This document shows, one piece after another, positions 1-5,021 of a stretch of 5,021 bases of DNA. Below the pieces are notes generated by a model. The model was not told the origin of the DNA, ran no database searches, and saw only the letters and a list, made by a program, of their open reading frames with translations. Origin of the DNA: Haloferacaceae archaeon (GTDB taxonomy: Archaea > Halobacteriota > Halobacteria > Halobacteriales > Haloferacaceae); assembly GCA_028274825.1 (NCBI GenBank), contig JAQCMZ010000329.1:1-5021 (forward strand), given 5' to 3'. The position numbers and the translations under genes were made by a program. Numbering within the stretch: position 1 is the stretch's first letter; every line of letters starts with the position of its first letter.

Positions 1-452
1 CGTGCCCGGGCGGTGTCGTCCACGTCGACTGCTGCCTCTGTCACTTGAATCCGCGTTCCGACACCGCTGCCGTCGTTAGTCGTTATTTCGAGGTGTCCAG
101 CCTCCGCAATTGCGGCGAGTGCTTCTCCACGGAACCCCATGGTGTTCACACCGCGAGGGTCTTCCTCGGGGCCGAGTTTGCTCGTAGTGTGGCGTTCGAC
201 AGCACGCTCTGCGTCGGCTCTGCACATCCCGGTCCCGTCGTCGGTGACGCGGATCTGTTCGGTTCCAGTCTCCGAGACGGCAATCTCGATCCTGTCGGCG
301 TTCGCATCCAGCGCGTTGTCTATCAGCTCTACCACAACCCGAACCGGTCTGGTGATGACCTCTCCCGCCGCAATCCGCTCGACTGTCGCCTTCGGAAGCC
401 GACGGACCGTGACCGGACGCTCTGGTGATCCGGTGTCGTTCTCGTCAATCAT
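1..452 (-). CDS. mutL: DNA mismatch repair protein MutL, N-terminal part (runs off the left edge)
   Basis: Seen: reading the minus strand from the ATG at 452 gives 150 uninterrupted codons to the window edge. The translation has the GHKL ATPase signatures of MutL in order: IAAGEVITRP (residues 27-36), the N-box ELIDNALDANA (42-52, with E42 and N46 for catalysis and Mg binding), VTDDGTGM (69-76), HTTSKLG (88-94) and GFRGEALAAIA (106-116). Known: MutL binds and hydrolyses ATP, dimerises, and is recruited by mismatch-bound MutS to pass the signal to later repair steps. The start is set by the ATG overlapping the mutS stop by 8 bases (ATGATTGA), with the conserved ATPase beginning about 20 residues later; a TTG lies one codon upstream but is less likely. 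The gene follows mutS on the same strand, which suggests one transcript and translational coupling. The C-terminal dimerisation domain, including any endonuclease motif, lies outside the window, so endonuclease activity cannot be judged. Confidence 0.96.
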   Translation of the reverse strand, partial: MIDENDTGSPERPVTVRRLPKATVERIAAGEVITRPVRVVVELIDNALDANADRIEIAVSETGTEQIRVTDDGTGMCRADAERAVERHTTSKLGPEEDPRGVNTMGFRGEALAAIAEAGHLEITTNDGSGVGTRIQVTEAAVDVDDTARA

Positions 453-3400
453 CAATCTCTTTCTGCAACTCGTGTAATGTGTTTAGCGCTTCGATTGGAG
501 TCATTGTCGCGAGATCAATGTCAGCAACTGTCTCCACGACTCCCTCTAGCATTTGTGAACTGCTATCGCCATTCACTCTCGTCTCTGGCCTCGAACGCCC
601 AGCCGTTCCCCGTCTTGGTGTGGTTTCCCCGCGGTCAGGATCAGTCTCTGTCTCCCGGCTGCTGTCTATGTCCTGCCTGTTCTCACCCGTCTTATCGCTG
701 TGGTTGTCTCCTAGAGTGTCCCCGTCTTCGGGTTTGTCTCTGTCAGCATCATTACTCTTCTTCTCGTTTGTATGCTTGTGGCTATTGCCGTCACTGTCTT
801 CGTGACTGCCCATACGGCGTTTTGGGCTAGCTGACTCATCTTTGCGGCCGTCGCTGACTGAGTCTGAGAGACTCCCGGGGCTCTCGTCAGCCTCGTCTGC
901 TCCACTGGCTCCCGGTGCCCCAGCAGTGACCAATTCGCGGGCGCGACTCACCACAGTTTCGGGCACACCTGCCATCTCAGCCACCTCGATCCCGTACGAC
1001 TCGTCGGCCGCCCCTGCTGACACACGGTGAAGGAACGTGACATCACCGCTGTTTCGAGTCGCACCGAAGTGGAGATTCGTGACTCGATCACGCTCGTTCG
1101 CGAGTGCTGTCAACTCGTGATAGTGGGTGGCAAACAGCGTTGTTGCGGCGAGTGTATCGTGAACAAATTCTGCTGCCGCACGGGCAAGTGCCCGACCATC
1201 GGCGGTTGAGGTGCCTCGCCCGACCTCATCCAGCAGCACGAGCGATTCTGGGCCAGCGTCGTGAAGGATCTCTGAAAGTTCCGCCATCTCGCGCATAAAT
1301 GTCGACTGCCCACCGGCGATATCGTCGCTTGCTCCGACTCTGGTAAAGATTCTGTCGACAATCGGCAGCCGCGCGGTTTCGGCGGGAACGAATCCTCCTG
1401 CTTGAGCAAGCACAATCCCGACGGCCACTGCTCGCATGTACGTTGATTTCCCGCTCATGTTGGGCCCGGTGATGATCGTGAGAACTCCCGGCGGGAATCG
1501 TGCGTCGTTCGGGACGAACTCAGTGTGACGCTCGACGACTGGATGACGGAACCTCTCCAGTGTGATTCCTCTCTCGTCTACTACCGTTTCGGCGGGTTCT
1601 CCACTCTTCTTGAGCATGTCTGGCTTGGTGTAATTGTGTTCGACCGCCACGGTAGCCAGCGACCGAAGCGCGTCCAACTCCGCCAGGGCGTCGGCAAGCG
1701 CCTGAATCCGGTCGACTTCTGCCGCGGTTGCGTCCCGAAGTTCGGTGAACAGATCGTATTCGAGAGCGTCAGCCCGTTCACTTGCCCCGAGAATTTCATC
1801 TTCCCGTTGTTTGAGCCCCGGAGTGCAGTAGCGTTCAGCGTTTTTCAGTGTCTGTCGCCGCTGGTAATCGTCTGGCACTCGGTCGAGATTTGCGTCAGTC
1901 ACTTCGATGTAGTATCCGTGGACCTCGTTGTGCCCGACTGTGAGCGAGTCAATTCCGGTTCGGTCCCGTTCATCGGTCTCGAGAGCGGCAACCCACTCAC
2001 GACCCTCACGTTCGGTCGTTCGGAGTTCGTCGAGTTTGTCGTCGTACCCGGTCCTGATGAGCCCGCCGTCAGTGATCTCCTGTGGCGGATCCGGGCGGAT
2101 CGCCTGCTCGATCAGGTCACGAAGCTCATCCAGCGGGTCAAGCCGCTCGATCAGGTCACGCATGTGCTCTGGGAGTCTCTCGCTGTCGGTGGTCCCCTCC
2201 CCGTCCAGCGATACCACGTCACGCACCTCGGGGACGACGCCGAGTGTCGCGTGCAGAGACCTGAGATCCCGAGCATTAGCCCGTCCGCGTGAGATCCGCC
2301 CGACCAATCGCTCGAGATCGTATGCCGTCGCCAGCAGTTCGGCTAATCGTTCGCGATCGAGCGACCGTTCGACCAACTCCGCGATCGCGTCGTGTCGCCC
2401 GCGGATTGTTGTCAGGTCGATCGATGGTCGCCGGAGCCACCGTTCCAAACAGCGGCGCCCCATCGCGCAGGCTGTCTGGTCGACACTCGCAAAGAGCGTG
2501 TCACTGGCACCGAGCCCGCGATTCTCGAATATTTCGAGACTTTGGAGGGCGGCCGCATCTAACCGAAGATGATCACGGGGATCGTATCGACGAATCCGCG
2601 AAATATACTCCAGTGGTCCGTCATCTCCCTGGGTATACTCGGCATACGCGAGTACAGCCCCACAGGCTCGGAGTTCCGAGTTCGTCGCGAATCGCCGGCC
2701 CGGAGCTGAGACGTACGATTCCAACCGTGTGTGTGCGTTTTCTATCTGGAAACAACTGGAGTCGTGAGCCGATTCCATTGGGCTGATCTCTGCGGGAGTG
2801 ATCTGCGGTGCAGCCGGGCCGCGAAGCACCTCGGCGGGGTTGAGCCGTTCCAGTTCCTCTCGTATCGTCTTCGCGTCACCGCTGGTGACCAGACATTCAC
2901 CAGTCGAGACATCGACAGCTGCTAATCCGACGGTCTCAGTGTCTTCCATACTGGTCGGTCTATCAGCTGTGTTAACGGCGGGTCGTTCGTCCGACAGACC
3001 ATCTCTGGCCAGCGCGGCGACGTAGTTCACGCTGCTGGCGGAGAGCAATTCGTCTTCGACGATCGTTCCTGGTGTGATGACTTGTGTGACCGCTCTGTCG
3101 ACCAGCCCCGAGGACTCGTCCGCCTGTTCAATCTGATCGGCAACCGCGACCCGGTATCCAGCGTCTAACAGCGCCTCTAAATACGACGCTGCAGAATCGA
3201 TCGGGATCCCTGCCATCGGATACTCACCGGTGGAGTCCTGTCGCTGCGTGAGAGCAACCTCACAGATCCTGGCAACCTCCTCTGCGGCCTCGCAGAATGC
3301 CTCGTAGAAGTCACCCACCTGAAACAGCACGAGCGCGTCGTCGTAGTGTGCACAGATTTCTGCGTACTGCGACAGCATCGGCGTCAGGCTGTCGCGCACC

Positions 3401-3564
3401 GTCTCGATCGAAGGTGGAAGTCCAGTAGCAACCACCCCTGTCTGAGAAGTTTGGTCAATGTCGGCGCTTTGAGCGGTGTCTTCACCGTCCGATATGGGAT
3501 TTTCGGCGTGACCGCTCTCGCGGTCGTCTCCGTGAGTCGGTGTCTCCGCTCCGCCGTTCGGCAT
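445..3564 (-). CDS. mutS: DNA mismatch repair protein MutS (MutS1 type) with long C-terminal linker
   Basis: Seen: about 1039 residues from the ATG at 3564. The mismatch-reading domain begins near residue 52 and has QVGDFYEAF (82-90), whose Phe86-x-Glu88 is the base-stacking F-x-E motif. A connector domain (about 210-310), lever and clamp regions (about 315-640, clamp about 515-625) follow. The ABC-type ATPase has FRHPVVE (672-678), Walker A GPNMSGKST (700-708), GGQSTFMREMAE (751-762), Walker B LVLLDE (775-780) followed by GRGTST, and FATHYHEL (811-818). Known: MutS dimers bind mismatches and small loops, then become ATP-bound sliding clamps that recruit MutL. All key residues are intact, so it should be active. 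Odd: a charged low-complexity segment at about 882-1004 makes it longer than the usual 850-900 residues. Start: the frame is open to a GTG at 3651 (1068 residues) with another ATG at 3591; I prefer 3564 because a TATA-like box lies 25-30 bases upstream and the residues ahead of it look non-conserved. mutL follows with an 8-base overlap. Confidence 0.96.
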   Translation of the reverse strand: MPNGGAETPTHGDDRESGHAENPISDGEDTAQSADIDQTSQTGVVATGLPPSIETVRDSLTPMLSQYAEICAHYDDALVLFQVGDFYEAFCEAAEEVARICEVALTQRQDSTGEYPMAGIPIDSAASYLEALLDAGYRVAVADQIEQADESSGLVDRAVTQVITPGTIVEDELLSASSVNYVAALARDGLSDERPAVNTADRPTSMEDTETVGLAAVDVSTGECLVTSGDAKTIREELERLNPAEVLRGPAAPQITPAEISPMESAHDSSCFQIENAHTRLESYVSAPGRRFATNSELRACGAVLAYAEYTQGDDGPLEYISRIRRYDPRDHLRLDAAALQSLEIFENRGLGASDTLFASVDQTACAMGRRCLERWLRRPSIDLTTIRGRHDAIAELVERSLDRERLAELLATAYDLERLVGRISRGRANARDLRSLHATLGVVPEVRDVVSLDGEGTTDSERLPEHMRDLIERLDPLDELRDLIEQAIRPDPPQEITDGGLIRTGYDDKLDELRTTEREGREWVAALETDERDRTGIDSLTVGHNEVHGYYIEVTDANLDRVPDDYQRRQTLKNAERYCTPGLKQREDEILGASERADALEYDLFTELRDATAAEVDRIQALADALAELDALRSLATVAVEHNYTKPDMLKKSGEPAETVVDERGITLERFRHPVVERHTEFVPNDARFPPGVLTIITGPNMSGKSTYMRAVAVGIVLAQAGGFVPAETARLPIVDRIFTRVGASDDIAGGQSTFMREMAELSEILHDAGPESLVLLDEVGRGTSTADGRALARAAAEFVHDTLAATTLFATHYHELTALANERDRVTNLHFGATRNSGDVTFLHRVSAGAADESYGIEVAEMAGVPETVVSRARELVTAGAPGASGADEADESPGSLSDSVSDGRKDESASPKRRMGSHEDSDGNSHKHTNEKKSNDADRDKPEDGDTLGDNHSDKTGENRQDIDSSRETETDPDRGETTPRRGTAGRSRPETRVNGDSSSQMLEGVVETVADIDLATMTPIEALNTLHELQKEIDD
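553..921 (-). other. Region coding for the hydrophilic low-complexity linker in MutS
   Basis: This in-frame stretch encodes about 123 residues (roughly 882-1004 counted from the 3564 start) made almost entirely of Asp, Glu, Ser, Gly, Lys, Arg, Asn, Thr and His, with almost no hydrophobic residues. It lies between the end of the ATPase/helix-turn-helix region (near ESYGIEVAEMAGVPETVVSRA) and a conserved-looking tail containing DIDLATMTPIEALNTLHEL, which resembles the C-terminal tail of bacterial MutS. It is predicted to be disordered. The DNA here is visibly richer in A and T than the rest of mutS. I see no PCNA-binding (PIP-box) motif in it. Confidence 0.85.
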
Positions 3565-3588
3565 ACACGCACGGCGGCGGGCGAACGA

Positions 3589-3594
3589 CATAAA
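3589..3594 (-). promoter_or_regulatory. TATA-like element for mutS
   Basis: On the minus strand this reads TTTATG within CCGTTTATGTCG, resembling a haloarchaeal TATA box. It ends 25 and begins 30 bases upstream of the ATG at 3564, the spacing expected when transcription starts at or next to the start codon, as in leaderless haloarchaeal mRNAs. No Shine-Dalgarno-like sequence precedes that ATG; the region between is GC-rich. The site overlaps the alternative ATG at 3591, which argues against that start. The call rests on spacing and resemblance only. Confidence 0.45.
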
Positions 3595-3656
3595 CGGTGC
3601 GGACGCTACCGTGTTACTGCAGGAAACGGTCTCGTGTTCGATGCTGCACACCGCGG

Positions 3657-3692
3657 CCCTGAGAATCGTCGGGTTCAGCGAGTGTCTCAGGG
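3657..3692. repeat. 8-bp perfect inverted repeat upstream of mutS
   Basis: CCCTGAGA (3657-3664) and TCTCAGGG (3685-3692) are perfect reverse complements separated by 20 bases. It sits about 60-90 bases upstream of the proposed TATA-like element, where a regulator-binding site or the end of a lost mobile element could be. If the mutS transcript starts upstream of it, it could instead form an RNA hairpin. No regulator family can be named from the sequence. Confidence 0.5.
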
Positions 3693-3872
3693 TGACAAAA
3701 CGAGGTCAAACCAGACCAGACGAAACACCCATTCCCCAGCCAAAATACAACACTGCTGTCTCTCGATTCGCCGAGTAACACACACGAGAGTCCGGTCAGA
3801 CACAACACAAGCGTCCACGAGCTGCCACGCCTGCAGGTGAGCGACTAACCGCTTTGATTTTTACTCGTATTT

Positions 3873-3947
3873 GGGAGTGTTTACCCAGAATCGGGAGTAC
3901 TGGCGAGAACGTATTTTGTGACACTCCCGCTGGACAACTGCCTGTCC
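3873..3947 (-). ncRNA. Candidate remnant of a TnpB-associated guide (omega/reRNA-like) RNA
   Basis: Known: IS200/IS605 and IS1341-type elements make an RNA overlapping the 3' end of tnpB that guides TnpB; in halophilic archaea such sense-overlapping transcripts have been described for IS1341-type tnpB genes. Seen: reading the minus strand through the end of the tnpB remnant gives a 5-bp stem GGACA/TGTCC (3947-3943 with 3936-3932), then CGGGAGT (3929-3923) pairing with ACTCCCG (3898-3892). A second downstream CACTCCC (3879-3873), just past the tnpB stop at 3881, could pair with the same GGGAGTG, giving competing folds. The guide part would lie below about 3873. Boundaries and expression are unknown, and the protein partner is broken, so any function would need TnpB supplied from elsewhere. 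Confidence 0.35.
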
Positions 3948-4770
3948 GTGTTACCACTCTGATTTTGCTGCAGTCCACCCGTGTCTGACCCACCACTACT
4001 GCAAGTAGAGCAGCACTGGGTCAGTCGGGTCTGACGACCGCTCGCCATATCCTGTGAATCGGCCGTGGACTGAACGCTAGTAAAACGGGCATCTCTCGCA
4101 CATGATGGAAAACTAGCGTGGTTTCCCGTCTCCGTGTAGGCGACGGGCTTCGCCTTTTCCATCGTGCTGTGTGAGAGATGCTTCCGCCCGACGTTGAGTG
4201 CTCCAACCACATCACGGTCACACTCGTACTCACAGTTCGGGCAGTGAAAATGCCCACCATGGCGACACTCCGTGTCATTGTCTGGTGCTTTCACCGTTCT
4301 GCCGCGGTCTCCACGCCGTGGACAGTGCCTGCTTGTTCCGCATGGATTTACCGAATCTGTCTCGATCTCGACCATTTCAGCCTTGTATTCGGTCTTGTCG
4401 AGAAGACTTCCTCTCGCCCATTTGAGATTGACCGAGCCAACGACCCGCTCGTATCGGGTGGTTCAATCTGTCCGAGTGACTCGAAGACGATTGTCTCGCA
4501 GTTATGCTCAGCGGCCAGCCAAACGAGCTGGTTCGCTACATCATGTTGAATCTGCTTGCGGAGTCGCTTTTCGGTGTTTCGAAGATGGTGATACTCGTTG
4601 TGACGGTGTGCAAATCGGTCAGTGTGGGCTTTGCCCTGTCTGCGGAGTTCAGAGAGACGGTCGTTGAGATGTTCTGCTTCTGTAGCAATTCTGAACAGTT
4701 TGTGCTTGTTCTGGTGGTCGATGATTTCTGGCGGCGTGAGTTGTCCGTTGTCGCAGTCTACAGATAGCAA
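3881..4770 (-). pseudogene. tnpB: Broken TnpB (IS200/IS605 OrfB, IS1341-like) gene, N-terminus missing
   Basis: TnpB is the RNA-guided RuvC nuclease of IS200/IS605 elements. Seen, in minus-strand order: LTPPEIIDHQNKHKLF; a charged helical stretch; CETIVFESLG with the RuvC-II Glu (codon 4480-4482); WARGSLLDKTEYKAEMV; a zinc-ribbon region; DRDVVGALNVG with the RuvC-III Asp; and a C-terminal tail ending in VLASTPDSG with a stop at 3881-3883. Damage: (1) the N-terminal part with the RuvC-I Asp is absent, and the frame upstream of about 4770 (open to 4890) has no TnpB similarity; (2) the frame shifts near an AAA run at 4421-4423, since SLARSIS is in one frame and KWARGSLLDK in another, so one base appears lost; (3) the first zinc pair reads CPRR, not CPRC (Arg codon at 4313-4315). 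About 300 of the usual 400 or so residues remain. It is inactive as it stands. Confidence 0.88.
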
Positions 4771-4779
4771 GGCCGAGTG

Positions 4780-4815
4780 CCTCGGGGCTTGACCCCGAGG
4801 GTGAAGGCCGTCACC
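4780..4815. repeat. Two adjacent hairpins at the tnpB breakpoint
   Basis: CCTCGGGG (4780-4787) and CCCCGAGG (4793-4800) form a perfect 8-bp, GC-rich stem with a 5-base loop (CTTGA). Directly next to it GGTGA (4800-4804) and TCACC (4811-4815) form a 5-bp stem around AGGCCG. IS200/IS605 ends and guide RNAs are built from such small hairpins. The block lies where TnpB similarity of the minus-strand remnant stops, and about 45 bases before the plus-strand tnpB ATG. It could be an end of either element, a remnant of a third, or an RNA structure; which is not decided by the sequence alone. Confidence 0.75.
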
Positions 4816-4858
4816 TGATTCACACAGATACAAGCGCGTCACGGTTGATAACTGCAGC

Positions 4859-5021
4859 ATGCAGAAGTCGTTGACTCGGACTCTCGTCTGTCAACTTGAT
4901 ATTGACGAGGGGAGCCCACGACTTCTGACACGAGGACAACGTGAAGCACGCCGTGTCGTGAACGAAGTCTTCCGTCTTGATCGTGAAGGCTACGACCGGG
5001 ACGCCATCGAAGAGATGGTCA
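4859..5021 (+). CDS. TnpB-like protein, N-terminal part (runs off the right edge)
   Basis: Seen: 54 codons from the ATG at 4859 to the window end without a stop, encoding MQKSLTRTLVCQLDIDEGSP at the N-terminus and then LLTRGQREARRVVNEVFRL and a charged helical stretch. The opening (TRTLVCQLDIDEGS, then EARRVVNE) resembles the N-terminal region of a haloarchaeal TnpB/IS200-IS605 accessory protein lineage, in which an early beta strand is followed by an Asn/Glu-bearing helix. It appears to be a different TnpB group from the minus-strand remnant, although their shared part is not visible here. The ATG is the first possible start: upstream in frame a stop lies at 4802-4804 and no ATG or GTG intervenes. 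The catalytic RuvC domain and zinc ribbon would be beyond the window, so whether the gene is intact cannot be said. The assignment rests on a short N-terminal stretch recognised by resemblance. Confidence 0.68.
   Translation, partial: MQKSLTRTLVCQLDIDEGSPRLLTRGQREARRVVNEVFRLDREGYDRDAIEEMV
4862..4927. repeat. 10-bp inverted repeat inside the plus-strand tnpB start
   Basis: CAGAAGTCGT (4862-4871) and ACGACTTCTG (4918-4927) are perfect reverse complements 46 bases apart, both inside the first 23 codons of the plus-strand tnpB-like gene. The stem could fold in the mRNA near the start codon and affect translation, or it may be chance in coding sequence. No family role is known to me. Confidence 0.4.

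Larger units (their letters stand above)
3565..3880. other. Non-coding stretch between mutS and the tnpB remnant
   Basis: No open reading frame here has a recognisable protein or a codon pattern like the neighbours; short frames on both strands look like chance. It should hold the mutS promoter (see the TATA-like element) and includes an 8-bp inverted repeat. A weaker 6-bp pair CTCTCG (3760-3765) and CGAGAG (3785-3790) is also present. If mutS really starts at the GTG at 3651, the first 87 bases belong to that gene instead. Confidence 0.6.
3873..4858. mobile_element. Decayed IS200/IS605-family (IS1341-like) element
   Basis: The region comprises the broken minus-strand tnpB, candidate 3' guide-RNA stems on one side and a tandem hairpin block on the other. 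No tnpA (Y1 HUH transposase) reading frame is visible, so this is a tnpB-only relic or one end of an older element. Elements of this family end in subterminal hairpins rather than terminal inverted repeats and make no target duplication, so exact borders cannot be fixed here; the limits given are those of visible element-like sequence. Confidence 0.55.

Noticed and set aside
1525..2292. 255-codon plus-strand open frame opposite mutS
   Set aside because: It is antisense to the intact, conserved mutS clamp and lever region; its translation resembles no family and is explained by the GC-biased codon pattern of the real gene.
1928..2572. 214-codon plus-strand open frame rich in Ser and Arg
   Set aside because: The Ser/Arg-rich composition is the usual reflection of acidic haloarchaeal codons read on the opposite strand; it lies wholly inside mutS.
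3614..3808. 64-codon minus-strand frame upstream of mutS
   Set aside because: No start signal, no recognisable motif and Cys/Leu-rich composition atypical of the neighbours; treated as chance in non-coding DNA.
3346..3840. 164-codon plus-strand frame spanning the mutS 5' end and upstream region
   Set aside because: It overlaps the conserved MutS N-terminal domain, has no recognisable domain, and is rich in Arg, His and Cys unlike a haloarchaeal protein.
3842..3865. Possible terminator: AGCG/CGCT stem followed by a T-rich run on the plus strand
   Set aside because: The stem has only 4 bp and no plus-strand gene ends here, so a terminator is not supported.
4178..4667. Overlapping plus-strand frames opposite the tnpB remnant
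   Set aside because: They are antisense to recognisable TnpB sequence and have no motif of their own.
3652..5021. tnpA (Y1 transposase) or CRISPR array accompanying the tnpB genes
   Set aside because: No frame shows the HUH or catalytic Tyr motifs of TnpA, and no regularly spaced direct repeats are present.

Overview
The window looks haloarchaeal. The long coding region encodes a strongly acidic, Asp/Glu-rich protein, the sequence just upstream of it suits a leaderless haloarchaeal promoter, and the right-hand end carries TnpB-type (IS200/IS605, IS1341-like) sequences typical of halophilic archaea. This assignment is inferred from protein character and family resemblance; no marker gene for species or genus is present.

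Left two-thirds (about 1-3564, minus strand): a mismatch-repair operon, mutS followed by mutL. MutS is essentially complete, with mismatch-reading, clamp and ATPase motifs all visible. It carries an unusually long hydrophilic insert (about 120 residues) between the ATPase region and a conserved C-terminal tail. MutL is cut off by the left window edge, so only its N-terminal ATPase half is seen. The two genes overlap by 8 bases and are very probably co-transcribed and translationally coupled. MutS recognises mismatches or small loops and loads as an ATP-dependent clamp; MutL is the ATP-driven matchmaker that follows it.

Middle (3565-3880): a roughly 316-base stretch with no convincing gene. 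It holds a TATA-like element correctly spaced for an internal mutS ATG and an 8-bp inverted repeat just upstream of it.

Right part (about 3873-5021): mobile-element debris. A minus-strand tnpB remnant has lost its N-terminal part, carries a frameshift, and has lost a zinc-finger cysteine. Its 3' end contains stem-forming sequence in the position expected for a TnpB guide (omega/reRNA-type) RNA. Where its TnpB similarity stops, there are two adjacent hairpins. Just beyond them a different tnpB-like gene starts on the plus strand and runs off the window. No tnpA (Y1 transposase) is visible. I see no clearly new multi-gene system; the most unusual items are the MutS linker, the hairpin-marked junction between two opposing tnpB genes, and the possible residual guide RNA next to the mutS promoter.
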